Assembly (NCBI GenBank): GCA_900313765.1
Contig: OMSN01000072.1
Location: 1-17,814 of the forward strand
Source: an uncultured Eubacteriales bacterium
Lineage (GTDB): Bacteria; Bacillota; Clostridia; Lachnospirales; Lachnospiraceae
Direction: 5' to 3'
DNA: 17,814 nucleotides
This document shows positions 1-7,969 of the stretch, piece after piece; the stretch's first letter is position 1, and each line of letters starts with the position of its first letter. Made by a program: the position numbers and the translations under genes. The notes beneath the pieces are model-generated. The model had not been told where the DNA came from. It ran no database searches and was given only the letters and a program-made list of their open reading frames with translations.

Positions 1-681
1 CGTGGAAGCGACCACGGTGACCTTGCCGTTCGTATCGACATAAGCCCAGCTCGTGCACAGCTCAATATGGCAGTGCGAGATCCTCGGGGTGCGGTACGTG
101 TCACAGACTTCGATCAGATTCTCTTCCCCATATTCCTCGATCGCTTTCTTCTTAGCTTCATCATAGTTGAAATCCGGTGAAGTCTTGAAGGAAGTATGTA
201 CGAAGATATTATCCTTGCGGATATCCGGGTGCAGAGGGGTTGCCCCGGGGGCAAGTGCCTGCTCCACCGTAACGATCGGTTCATATTCTTCGTACTCAAC
301 TTTCACCAGCCGGGCTGCCCTTTCGGCTGCCACATTGTCCACTGCCACGACGGCTGCTATCTCATCCCCCCACTGGCGGACTCTGGCGTTGAGCAGTTTG
401 CGGTCCGGTACATCCTGATGAGCAGCTTCGACCGACCAGGGATGTCCGGCCGTCGGGAACTGCAGATCCGGCACATCGAAGCAGGTCAGGATCTTCACGA
501 CTCCCGGAACCTTCTCTGCTTCCGAAATGTCGATCGATTTGACCAGGCCGTTCGCAATGGTCGACCGGACAACCTTTGCCTGCAGACAGTCCTTCGGCAT
601 CAGGTCATTGGTGTACTTTGCCTCACCCGTAACCTTGCCCCAGGCGTCTACACGCTTGATACTCTTTCCAACAGTTTCCAT
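1..681 (-). CDS. xdhA: Xanthine dehydrogenase-like molybdenum hydroxylase, molybdopterin-binding subunit (N-terminal part, cut by window edge)
   Basis: An open frame on the minus strand runs from the ATG at 681 to the first base of the window, giving 227 residues and no stop, so the gene continues beyond the left edge. A GGAGG ribosome binding site lies 8 bases before the ATG. The N-terminus (METVGKSIKRVDAWGKVTG, then AKYTNDL) and the later KILTCFDVP, GDEIAAVVA and RLVKVEYEEYEP segments are typical of the a/b-hammerhead domain of the aldehyde oxidase/xanthine dehydrogenase large subunit. SHCHIELCTSWAYVD opens the molybdopterin-binding domain. The enzyme hydroxylates purines or related heterocycles in the cytoplasm. 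It follows yqeB by 49 bases in the same operon, which favours the selenium-dependent subclass, where selenium is a labile cofactor ligand rather than selenocysteine. The catalytic Glu and MoCo loops lie outside the window, so the substrate cannot be told. Confidence 0.88.
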   Translation of the reverse strand, partial: METVGKSIKRVDAWGKVTGEAKYTNDLMPKDCLQAKVVRSTIANGLVKSIDISEAEKVPGVVKILTCFDVPDLQFPTAGHPWSVEAAHQDVPDRKLLNARVRQWGDEIAAVVAVDNVAAERAARLVKVEYEEYEPIVTVEQALAPGATPLHPDIRKDNIFVHTSFKTSPDFNYDEAKKKAIEEYGEENLIEVCDTYRTPRISHCHIELCTSWAYVDTNGKVTVVAST

Positions 682-730
682 ACATCACACCTCCAGCATA
701 TCTGATCCTGATTGCGTAAAGATTGACCTG

Positions 731-1633
731 TCACTCATCCACTGCCTTTCTGGCAGCATATCCAACCAGTTCCATTACGACCGCACTCCCCAGCGCCCTG
801 GCCTTGTCTGAGATCGTAAAACAATTCTCATACTCTTCCCTGCGCGGATCGATATCTGCGATCTTGAATCCTTCCTTTACCACGAATCCATCGCGGATCA
901 GTCCTCTGAGCAGTCCTGTGAAGGTTGCCTTCACCGGCACACAGCTGCCGTCACTTTGCTCGATCTGTGCGATCACCTGATCCTGTTCTACCTGATCCCC
1001 TATCTGTGCCAGCGCATGCAGGATACCTGCCGCGGGGCTGTGCAGCACTCTGTCCTGTGCGTGTCCGGCGATCAGTCCGGGAGTTCCCGTATTCGGGATC
1101 GCACTTCCTTCCCGGATCGGTCTTGCAAGCCTGTGGCCGCGCATGGTCTCGATCACCACGTCACAGTCCACTCCGGCTGTGAATCCCGGGCCCAGAGCGA
1201 TCACGAACGGCGCCATATCCTTCGTCGTTCCCAGATTCTTCTTGGCAAGGATCGCATCCACCACAGCTGTCAGGAACAGGTGTCTTCCGCCGCCTTCCAG
1301 CGTAGTCAGGCCGGTATCCCACTCACTGTATTTCTCTTCCGTATCGATGATATCCCGGATCGCATGACCTTCCGGATCCACCAGCATGGCGATCCCATTC
1401 TCAAACAGGCTGTACTGCGCCTGATCCAGATTCTCTGCAAGCTGTACCGTCAGGTCTTCCACCGTGGCCGAGCCTTCATAGACAGCCTCCGACAGTGCCA
1501 CTGTCCTGCGGATCGCGCTGGGATGGTCGCTCTCCAGAATCAGGACCGGGAAGCCTGCGCGCCGAAGAGCCCAGATGGTACCGGTCGCCAGGTCACCGCC
1601 GCCGCGGACGATCACCAGCTGATCCGTGATCAT
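731..1633 (-). CDS. yqeB: Selenium-dependent molybdenum hydroxylase system protein, YqeB/EF2563 family
   Basis: This 300-residue protein has the N-terminal signature IVRGGGDLATGTIWALRRAG (about residues 8-27), a glycine-rich Rossmann-like start characteristic of the YqeB/EF2563 family. A later HSPAAGILHALAQIGDQVEQ segment followed by FTGLLRGLIRDG looks like a biotinyl/lipoyl-type hammerhead fold. Family members are found almost only beside selenium-dependent molybdenum hydroxylases and are thought to help mature the labile selenium/molybdenum cofactor; the exact reaction is not established. The ATG overlaps the TGA of the upstream hydantoinase gene in an ATGA arrangement, so translation is probably coupled. 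The molybdopterin subunit gene follows 49 bases downstream. The length is normal for the family and no damage is seen. Confidence 0.88.
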   Translation of the reverse strand: MITDQLVIVRGGGDLATGTIWALRRAGFPVLILESDHPSAIRRTVALSEAVYEGSATVEDLTVQLAENLDQAQYSLFENGIAMLVDPEGHAIRDIIDTEEKYSEWDTGLTTLEGGGRHLFLTAVVDAILAKKNLGTTKDMAPFVIALGPGFTAGVDCDVVIETMRGHRLARPIREGSAIPNTGTPGLIAGHAQDRVLHSPAAGILHALAQIGDQVEQDQVIAQIEQSDGSCVPVKATFTGLLRGLIRDGFVVKEGFKIADIDPRREEYENCFTISDKARALGSAVVMELVGYAARKAVDE

Positions 1634-3012
1634 AAGAAATACCCCGGAAGCCCGCGCTTCACATACTGTCCCTGATTCTCCAGGATCACCTTTCCGTCTT
1701 CTGCGATCTTCTGTCCTCTGAGATAGACTTCATCGATCGTTCCGGTCAGTTCCATCCCCTCAAGCGGTGCATAGTCGCATGCAGACACCTGTGTCTTTGC
1801 ACTGACGACCTTGCTCTTGTTCGGATCCAGGATCACAATATCCGCATCCGATCCTTCCAGAAGGACTCCCTTCTTCGGATACATTCCATAGAGTCTTGCC
1901 GGATTCTCGGACAGCACCTCGCACATCTTCTCTTTGGTAATGCGGCCTTTCGCAACTCCCTCAGAGAACAGGACAACGCCCCTCGTCTCGGCTCCCGGCA
2001 TACCGCCCGGGATCTTCCGGAAGTCTTCACTTCCCAGGCGCTTCTGTTCTGTTGTAAATGAACAGTGGTCCGTTGAAACGGTCTGGATCTCTCCATCGGC
2101 CAGAGCCTTCCACAGAGCATCCTGGTCTGCCGCTTTCCTGAGAGGAGGTGCGCAGACATATTTCGATGCTTCCTCAAAACCTTCTCTTTCATAGAAGGAG
2201 TCATCCATTACCAGGTACTGAGGGCAGGTCTCTACATATACCTTCTGTCCTCTCGCTCTTGCCGCACGGATCTCCTGCAGGCCCTCCTCACAGGTCAGAT
2301 GTACATCAATGACCGGCTCATCCGCGACTTCCGCAAGGTGGCAGTATCTTCCGATTGCCTCCGCCTCTGCAGCTGCAGGGCGGGTCAGGTAATGCGAGCT
2401 GACTGTCCTGAGTTTCTCCGGATCTGCCGCATACTCTTCTCTCAGAGCATCGATCAGTCCGCTGTTCTCACAGTGGCAGCCGGTGGTGGTTCCGCACTCC
2501 TTCAGTCTCTGAAGGACCTTCAGGATCGTGCAGTCATCAATCTGCGTGTCATAGGTCATATAGATCTTGAAGGTCGTTGCCCCTCTGTCGATCATATCCT
2601 GCACCTGCGCTGATATGGAGTCGTTCCACTCCGTGATCGTCTGATGGAAACCATAGTCACAGGAGCATCCGACAGAAGCCTTCTTGAACCAGTTGTCCAG
2701 TCCCTCATTCAGCGTCTCTCCCGGATAGGCAGTACCGAAGTCCACAATGGTTGTCGTACCGCCTGCTGCCTCCGCTTTTGTCCCGGAATAAAAATCATCA
2801 ATGGTGACTGTTCCGGCAACATGGAGATCAAAATGCGTATGTGCATCAATAAACCCCGGGAATACCAGTTTCCCCGAAGCATCTATGATCTCACACCCTT
2901 GTGGTGCTTCGATCCGGTCTGCAATCTTCGCAATCTTCTCACCGTCGATCAGAAGGTCTGCTGTCCTGCTTTTGTCCGGGTATACCAGAGTTCCGTTCCT
3001 GATCAGTTTCAT
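1630..3012 (-). CDS. hydA: Dihydropyrimidinase / D-hydantoinase-type cyclic amidohydrolase
   Basis: This 460-residue amidohydrolase hydrolyses cyclic ureides such as dihydropyrimidines, hydantoins or allantoin-like rings. Metal ligands are visible: FIDAHTHFD gives His58 and His60, FKIYMTYD gives the lysine that is carboxylated in this family (Lys149), GCHCEN gives His180, and STDHCSF gives the late Asp/His pair. The ATG at 3012 is chosen because it begins the conserved MKLIRNGTLV start and follows a GGTGG-type Shine-Dalgarno; the frame could open four codons earlier at GTG 3024. It leads an operon with yqeB (ATGA overlap) and xdhA, the same company kept by hyuA in the purine and uric-acid degradation loci of anaerobes. 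Substrate choice within the hydantoinase/dihydropyrimidinase/phenylhydantoinase group cannot be made from sequence; D-phenylhydantoinase (hyuA) is an equally good name. Confidence 0.88.
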   Translation of the reverse strand: MKLIRNGTLVYPDKSRTADLLIDGEKIAKIADRIEAPQGCEIIDASGKLVFPGFIDAHTHFDLHVAGTVTIDDFYSGTKAEAAGGTTTIVDFGTAYPGETLNEGLDNWFKKASVGCSCDYGFHQTITEWNDSISAQVQDMIDRGATTFKIYMTYDTQIDDCTILKVLQRLKECGTTTGCHCENSGLIDALREEYAADPEKLRTVSSHYLTRPAAAEAEAIGRYCHLAEVADEPVIDVHLTCEEGLQEIRAARARGQKVYVETCPQYLVMDDSFYEREGFEEASKYVCAPPLRKAADQDALWKALADGEIQTVSTDHCSFTTEQKRLGSEDFRKIPGGMPGAETRGVVLFSEGVAKGRITKEKMCEVLSENPARLYGMYPKKGVLLEGSDADIVILDPNKSKVVSAKTQVSACDYAPLEGMELTGTIDEVYLRGQKIAEDGKVILENQGQYVKRGLPGYFL

Positions 3013-3020
3013 CTGATTCA

Positions 3021-3077
3021 CCACCCTTCCTGCTGTCTGTTAACACCAGTGTAGCACTCCCTGTATTTCCTTTGCAA
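3021..3077 (-). promoter_or_regulatory. Possible promoter of the hydA-yqeB-xdhA operon
   Basis: Reading the minus strand, TTGCAA (3077-3072) and TACACT (3053-3048) are 18 bases apart and would start transcription about 30 bases before the hydA ATG. A TGTTAACA palindrome at 3038-3045 sits at the expected transcript start and could be an operator. The match to consensus is only moderate. Confidence 0.35.
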
Positions 3078-3136
3078 CATTAACAAAAAAACACTCGCTC
3101 TGTGTGATTAGTTGGCAATTTTGTCAGTATGTGCTA

Positions 3137-3165
3137 TTGTTTAACCAAGTTATCTGTAGTAGAAT
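3137..3165 (+). promoter_or_regulatory. Putative ade promoter
   Basis: TTGTTT (3137-3142) and TAGAAT (3160-3165) are separated by exactly 17 bases. They lie about 115 bases upstream of the adenine deaminase ATG, which would give a leader of about 105 nt. Other AT-rich -10 candidates exist in the region, so this is a proposal. Confidence 0.45.
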
Positions 3166-3188
3166 CTGCTTATAAAGTACCAAACTTT

Positions 3189-3202
3189 TTTACAGATGTA
3201 AA
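3189..3202. promoter_or_regulatory. Inverted repeat TTTACA-GA-TGTAAA, candidate operator in the ade leader
   Basis: A perfect 6-bp dyad with a 2-bp centre lies just downstream of the putative ade transcription start, where a repressor would block elongation or initiation. TTTGTCAG also occurs twice nearby (3120-3127 and 3207-3214). No known regulator site is recognised; the operator role is inference. Confidence 0.35.
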
Positions 3203-3279
3203 TAAATTTGTCAGATGGTAAGAACGGGTTTATTCATTAATATAAGAAACTGTAAATAAGACCAGGAGGGAGGTATCAG

Positions 3280-5025
3280 ATGGAGCATATGGATAAGCGG
3301 ACACTGTCCCGCATGATTGATGCAGCGATGCACCGGATCCCTGCGGATCTGGTAATATACAACTGCAATATTGTCGATGTATATACCGGCACTGTAAGGA
3401 AAGGATCCATCGCAGTAACGGAAGGCAACATCGTCGGCTTTGGAGACGATTACCGCGGACAGGAAGAATACGATGCCAAAGGAGCCTACGCTGCTCCCGG
3501 TCTCATCGATGCTCACATTCACATTGAGTCTTCCTACACCTCGCCCGAAGAATTCGGTCGGATGGTGGTTCCGCGCGGAACAACAACGGTGATTGCAGAC
3601 CCGCATGAGATCGTCAATGTCTATGGTCTGGAGGGCTTCAATTATATGATCCGCGCTGCGGAGAAGACAGAGCTCTCTGTTCGGTACATGATCCCCAGCT
3701 GCGTCCCCGCGACTCCGTTTGAAGATTCGGGAGCGATCGTCAATGCATTCGACATGCAGTGGCCAATGGGCGACCGCCATGTTCCGGGTCTGGGTGAATT
3801 CATGAACTACCCAGGGATCATTAACAAGAGCGATGAAGATCTCAACAAGATCATGGTTGCTCAGAATATGCATAAGGTGATAGACGGGCATGCACCGGCT
3901 GTAAGCGGTGCCGAGCTGAACGCATACGCGGCAGCCGGTATCCGGACCGACCACGAATGCACCACCACCCAGGAGATGATCGACCGTCTGGAGCGCGGTA
4001 TGTACGTGCAGATGCGTGACGGCTCAGCCTGCCATGATCTGAAGTATCTGATCCCGGCGATTACTCCATTTAACTATAAGAGATGCCTGCTGTGCTCCGA
4101 TGACCGCCAGCCCAAGACGATCCTGGAAGACGGACACATCGACAACCATCTGAGGATGCTGGTCAAGGCTGGTATCGATCCGGTCATGTCCATCTGCATG
4201 GCAACTCTGAACTGTGCGGAATGCTATAAGCTCGAGGACCGCGGCGCGCTGGCACCGGGCAAGAGGGCTGATATCGTTCTGTTCGACAATCTGGAAGACT
4301 TCAACGCACAGGCTGTGTTCATTGAAGGTAAAAAGGTCGCTGAGGGCGGCAGGTATCTGCCATCCTTCGACAAGGCAGCCATCTTCTCTGTCCGCGGATC
4401 AATGCATGTGAAGCCGTTTACTGTGGATCAGCTGAAGATGCATCTGACAAGCGACAGGGTCCGTGCAATTGAGATCGTCAAGGACGGTGTCACCACGAAG
4501 GCTGCTACCGTTACCGTCAAGAGAGATGAGGAAGGAGACTTCATCTTTGAGCCGGACAAGAGCGTTGTCAAGATCGCAGTTCTGGAACGCCACCACAATA
4601 CCGGCAAGATCGGCCTTGGCTTCCTGAAAGACTATGGTATCCAGCGGGGTGCTGTTGCCCTCTCGGTCGCGCATGATTCCCACAACATTATCTGCGTCGG
4701 TGTCAGCAACGAAGAGATGTATGCGGCGATCAATGCCCTGATCGATCAGGAAGGCGGTTTCGTACTGGTTGAGAATGGTGAAGTGATCGCTTCCCTGGCT
4801 CTTCCGATCGCAGGTCTGATGAGTGATCTTCCCGGCGAAGAGGTTGCAAAGGGCCTGAAGGTACTGCATGACACTGCCTATGAGCGTCTGGGTGTAAGCG
4901 AGGATGTGGAGCCGGTCATGACGCTCTGCTTCATGAGTCTGATCGTCATCCCTGAACTCAAGATCTCCACACGCGGTATGTTCGATGTAAGTCGATTTGA
5001 TTTCGTACCCCCGGAAGCAGACTGA
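3280..5025 (+). CDS. ade: Adenine deaminase
   Basis: This 581-residue protein is a full-length bacterial AdeC/Ade-type adenine deaminase, converting adenine to hypoxanthine and ammonia in the cytoplasm. The amidohydrolase metal motif HIHIES is at residues 79-84 after the GLIDA strand. It is followed by GTTTVIADPHEIVNV, by GHAPAVSG near residue 203, by a DHECTT segment, and by SDDRQPKTILEDGH, all hallmarks of this family. The C-terminal domain ends with SLIVIPELKISTRG-type family sequence. The ATG is preceded by a very strong AGGAGGGAGG ribosome binding site 6 bases upstream. The gene is divergent from the hydA-yqeB-xdhA operon, and hypoxanthine is a usual substrate of xanthine-dehydrogenase-like hydroxylases, so the two units probably act in sequence in purine salvage or fermentation. 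Confidence 0.96.
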   Translation: MEHMDKRTLSRMIDAAMHRIPADLVIYNCNIVDVYTGTVRKGSIAVTEGNIVGFGDDYRGQEEYDAKGAYAAPGLIDAHIHIESSYTSPEEFGRMVVPRGTTTVIADPHEIVNVYGLEGFNYMIRAAEKTELSVRYMIPSCVPATPFEDSGAIVNAFDMQWPMGDRHVPGLGEFMNYPGIINKSDEDLNKIMVAQNMHKVIDGHAPAVSGAELNAYAAAGIRTDHECTTTQEMIDRLERGMYVQMRDGSACHDLKYLIPAITPFNYKRCLLCSDDRQPKTILEDGHIDNHLRMLVKAGIDPVMSICMATLNCAECYKLEDRGALAPGKRADIVLFDNLEDFNAQAVFIEGKKVAEGGRYLPSFDKAAIFSVRGSMHVKPFTVDQLKMHLTSDRVRAIEIVKDGVTTKAATVTVKRDEEGDFIFEPDKSVVKIAVLERHHNTGKIGLGFLKDYGIQRGAVALSVAHDSHNIICVGVSNEEMYAAINALIDQEGGFVLVENGEVIASLALPIAGLMSDLPGEEVAKGLKVLHDTAYERLGVSEDVEPVMTLCFMSLIVIPELKISTRGMFDVSRFDFVPPEAD

Positions 5026-5058
5026 ATCTATTTCCGCCGTAAACAGGACAAAAACAGA

Positions 5059-5094
5059 CCCGGTGCAGAATACTCTGCGCCGGGCCTTCTTTTT
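5059..5094. terminator. Bidirectional intrinsic terminator between ade and yqeC-mocA
   Basis: The arms CCCGGTGCAG (5059-5068) and CTGCGCCGGG (5075-5084) form a 10-bp stem with one G-T wobble and a 6-base loop. On the plus strand it is followed by CTTCTTTTT. On the minus strand it is followed by a TCTGTTTTTG tract. It can therefore end both convergent transcripts. Confidence 0.85.
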
Positions 5095-5132
5095 GCCGGT
5101 ACTTTACTTCTGTTTTAGTCTTATCTGCCGTA

Positions 5133-6311
5133 TCAGGGTCTCTCATCGATATCCCGGACCGCTTCTTCTGCGATCTGGTACCGGTAGATATCCTGCGGAT
5201 GCTGCTTCATGATCCGCATGGCGCCTCTGTCACCGGTAAGGGCAAGCAGCTGTCCGGGTACCTCCTGCCGGTCAAGTCGGAAAGCTCCGGGATTGGTCAT
5301 GATGTGGTCCGGGCCGGATTCCATACAGCCATAGGTCTTGCCTGACCACAGGAACTGGTCCGCATATCTTCGGATCTCATCTGCCGAAAGATACGGCATA
5401 TCGGCGGCAAAGAAGATCACCGCTTCCGAGTTATCCCTTCTCATCGCCTCCCTGGTGCCGATCCGGATCGAAGCAGAGATTCCCTCTGCAGCTTCCCTGT
5501 TCTCAAGTGCCAGGATCCCTTCTGCGCGCATCTCTTCCATGATATCCCCGTACTGCGTCACCACAACCGTACGATCTTTTCCGAGTGCTTGCACAACTGA
5601 TCCCAGTGTCCGGCGGTACAGCTGCTGTCCGTCGCAGTCATCCAGGAGTTTATTTCCGCCGTATCTGCGCCCGAACCCAGAGGCAAGAAGCACCGCCGTC
5701 ACCGGAAGATCCCCTGCCCGCGGCACATAGCTGCCGGGCTCATAGTATATGTCAGCCCCGGGGTATCTACATCTGAGCGGTCTGACATAAAACTCGTCCG
5801 CGATCCTCTCAAGCACAGATTCCGTAACGATACCATCCTGCAGTCTGTTCTCATCATAGCGGTGGCATACCACCTTCAGACTTCTTCCGACCGCATGCCG
5901 CCCCATGATCACCACGATCTCATCCGTTTCTTCCGGGATCACAGGCTCACCCGGTCCCGGGATCTTCACCGGCATGCAGTGGCTTCCGTCCCCCTCGACC
6001 AGCACAGCATCATACGCGTCAAGAAGGTACTCCCATACAGAATGCGGCGGAATGGATAATTTCCCATTATCCAGAGGAGTGCCTGCATAGTCGACTCCGC
6101 CTGGCGTATGAAAGACAAACGCGCCCGCAGGACCTTCGCCCTGCGAGCAGCCATTCTCATCCACAGTTATCTGCGGCTTCCATATATGCGTAGTTGTCGT
6201 GATGACAGCCCGTTTCCCTGCATTGACGTATTCCTGAGCTCTTCTCTGCAGGCAGGTTGTCTTTCCGCCGGCTCCTACAGCCGTTATGATCCTTGCTCTT
6301 CTCAGTTTCAT
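5133..6311 (-). CDS. YqeC-MocA fusion: selenium cofactor biosynthesis protein YqeC plus molybdenum cofactor cytidylyltransferase
   Basis: A single 392-residue frame joins two proteins that are often separate. Residues 1 to about 190 match YqeC, the putative selenium-dependent hydroxylase accessory protein, with an N-terminal P-loop GAGGKTT (residues 13-19), VITTTTHIW and LVEGDGS. Residues 193-392 match the MocA/MobA-like nucleotidyltransferase family: LLASGFGRRYGGNK near residue 198 is the nucleotide and Mg loop, EGISASIRIG is the family GxSxS motif, and FFAADMP carries the acidic metal ligand. The MocA half should load CTP onto molybdopterin to make the cytosine dinucleotide form used by xanthine-dehydrogenase-like enzymes. 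The YqeC half's chemistry is unproven. AGAGGA lies just before the ATG. The gene ends the minus-strand run esterase-HAD-YitT-yqeC/mocA, 41 bases after yitT, and converges on ade. Confidence 0.87.
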   Translation of the reverse strand: MKLRRARIITAVGAGGKTTCLQRRAQEYVNAGKRAVITTTTHIWKPQITVDENGCSQGEGPAGAFVFHTPGGVDYAGTPLDNGKLSIPPHSVWEYLLDAYDAVLVEGDGSHCMPVKIPGPGEPVIPEETDEIVVIMGRHAVGRSLKVVCHRYDENRLQDGIVTESVLERIADEFYVRPLRCRYPGADIYYEPGSYVPRAGDLPVTAVLLASGFGRRYGGNKLLDDCDGQQLYRRTLGSVVQALGKDRTVVVTQYGDIMEEMRAEGILALENREAAEGISASIRIGTREAMRRDNSEAVIFFAADMPYLSADEIRRYADQFLWSGKTYGCMESGPDHIMTNPGAFRLDRQEVPGQLLALTGDRGAMRIMKQHPQDIYRYQIAEEAVRDIDERP

Positions 6312-6352
6312 AGTTCCTCTGAATCCTCACCGGCACACCGATGCATCATCTG

Positions 6353-7282
6353 TCAGGTCAGCTTTTTAATAAAATGACCTTCAACCCGGATGTTCTCATT
6401 CAGGATGATAAATGCTCCCGGATCATATGTCCTGATAACAGAAAGCAATTTACCGATCTCGTATTTACTGATCACGATCAGGAACAATGATTCGTTTTCG
6501 CCGGTAAACCTTCCGCTGGCCTCCAGCTTTGTAAGGCCTCTGCCCATGGATCCCATGATTGCGACCTCCATCGGCTCTGTATCCTCCAGCTTGGTGACAA
6601 CCGTCGCCTGAACATTGATGTTCTGAGTATGGACCCTGTCACAGGTAGAAGAACTGATCACGGAATTGATCAGCGAATAGATCGCGGTCGGAACGTCAAA
6701 CACGAACAGGCAGATTCCATACAGGACCGCATTGGTGGCGATACTTACAGTTCCTACAGAGAAGTGTCCTTTCTTCTGGATCAGGATCATACTGATCAGA
6801 TCCATTCCTCCGTCAGACGACCCCGCACGAAGGATCAGCCCGATTCCCGTTCCGCCCAGTATGCCTGCAACCAGGCAGTTCGCGATCGTTTCTTCAAGGA
6901 TCGGTTTGTCCGGGATCGGAAACACCGTCAGGAGCACCGTCATCAGGGTCACGCTCAGGAGCGTCTTGACAACGAACCGTTTTCTCATTGTCCTGAAAGC
7001 AAGAATCAGGCCCGGCACATTCATCAGATAGAAGATGACGCCTGCCAGATCCGTCTTGCCGGAATAGATTCCGGCACTTCTCAGCATCGTAGTGATGAGC
7101 TGCGCAAACCCCATGAAGCCTCCCGAATACAGGTGCAGGGGGCGCAGGAACAGATTCACACCGATCGCATAGATCACCGAACCCAGTACGATTATAGGCA
7201 TGCGGAGCTTTTCCTCCTGCCAGAATGGCTGCTCATCAATCTGTTTCTCCAGCTTCCTGACTCTCTGCTTGACCGTACTCAT
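6353..7282 (-). CDS. YitT family integral membrane protein (DUF161 plus DUF2179)
   Basis: This 309-residue protein has a charged cytoplasmic N-terminus, five or so hydrophobic segments from about residue 28 to 205 (for example IIVLGSVIYAIGVNLFL), and the family phrases LYSGGFMGFAQLI and RAGSSDGGMDLIS. The soluble C-terminal DUF2179 domain (about residues 220-305) contains a GRGLTKLEASGRFTGE-like turn and YDPGAFIILNENIRVEG. The family is widespread in Bacillota and its transport or signalling role is not established. AAAGGAT lies 8 bases before the ATG. The gene starts 14 bases after the broken HAD gene and precedes yqeC-mocA, so it is probably cotranscribed with both. Confidence 0.9.
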   Translation of the reverse strand: MSTVKQRVRKLEKQIDEQPFWQEEKLRMPIIVLGSVIYAIGVNLFLRPLHLYSGGFMGFAQLITTMLRSAGIYSGKTDLAGVIFYLMNVPGLILAFRTMRKRFVVKTLLSVTLMTVLLTVFPIPDKPILEETIANCLVAGILGGTGIGLILRAGSSDGGMDLISMILIQKKGHFSVGTVSIATNAVLYGICLFVFDVPTAIYSLINSVISSSTCDRVHTQNINVQATVVTKLEDTEPMEVAIMGSMGRGLTKLEASGRFTGENESLFLIVISKYEIGKLLSVIRTYDPGAFIILNENIRVEGHFIKKLT

Positions 7283-7296
7283 ATATGTCCATCCTT

Positions 7297-7921
7297 TCAG
7301 ATCTTCAGCATGGGCTCTATCGCGGCAAATGAATCCACCAGGGTTGGAAATACTCCGAAACAGATCTGTCGAAGTTCCTCATCCGGCTGTGACATGTCCG
7401 GTATCATTATAGCATTGATGCCGGCATCATGGGCACTGATAATCCCGTTGGGAGAATCTTCGTAGGCTATACATTCCTCCGGTCTCAGTCCCAGCTTTCT
7501 GCAGGCATATTCATAGATGTCCGGATATGGCTTGCCCCGTTTCACATCTTCGGCCGACACGTTCCTTCTCGTTTTTCCGTGACTGAGTCACGACTGCCTT
7601 TCTGACGGAAGGAAGTGCGTGCACCATCCGAAGAAACTGCACTACTCCTTCCTTCAGTTCCGGCTCCTGCTGTGTCAGATACGGTTTCATGATCTCCTTG
7701 CGTCTGGCGCGTATCTTATCATACACGCCTTCCGCACCAATCCCACTCTCCAGTCTCTGCCTGGCAACTGTCGGATCGCTGGAGCGAAGTGACAGAAGCG
7801 TTTCCCTGGAAATGGTATAACCATAGTCCTCTACTGCCTGTTTCCAGCAGCGGTAATAGACTTTCTCCGAGTCAAAGATCAGACCATCCAGGTCAAACAA
7901 CAGCGCTTTGATCTTCTTCAT
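7297..7921 (-). pseudogene. HAD-family phosphatase (beta-phosphoglucomutase-like), frameshifted with internal loss
   Basis: The first part starts at ATG 7921 with GGGAGG 8 or so bases upstream and begins MKKIKALLFDLDGLIFDSE, giving the HAD motif I aspartates Asp10 and Asp12. It runs through cap-domain sequence to VRKAVVTQSRKNE (motif II). It then leaves frame at about 7555-7575 and stops at 7511. The rest of the enzyme lies in another frame, from about 7560 to the stop at 7297: SAEDVKRGKPYPD (motif III Lys) and CIAYEDSPNGI (motif IV acid). Rejoining the parts needs a +1 shift. Roughly 16-20 residues normally found between motif II and the KxGKP motif are also absent, so this looks like a deletion of about 50-65 bases, not a simple base error. 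An assembly error cannot be excluded. Confidence 0.82.
7578..7592. repeat. 15-bp palindrome beside the HAD gene lesion
   Basis: CGTGACT-G-AGTCACG is a perfect dyad with a single central base. It lies inside the HAD motif II codons and about 10-20 bases from the point where the frame is lost. It could have promoted a replication-slippage deletion; that link is inference. Confidence 0.6.
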
Positions 7922-7969
7922 CTGCACATGACCTCCCTGACACAGGGCAGATGCCCTGCCGTTCACACT

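Noticed and set aside
1..681. Selenocysteine (in-frame UGA) in the molybdenum hydroxylase
   Set aside because: No in-frame stop is present in the visible part, and this enzyme class carries selenium as a labile cofactor ligand, not as selenocysteine.
3166..3279. A purine riboswitch in the ade leader
   Set aside because: The leader is AT-rich with a simple short dyad. I could not see a three-way junction or the conserved loop sequences of purine riboswitches.
3211..3954. A 247-codon minus-strand frame covering the start of ade
   Set aside because: It lies antisense to clearly conserved adenine deaminase sequence and shows no family features.
7540..7600. Programmed ribosomal frameshift in the HAD gene
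   Set aside because: No canonical slippery heptamer is seen. A +1 shift would be needed, and the joined product would still miss about 16-20 residues that HAD enzymes normally have.
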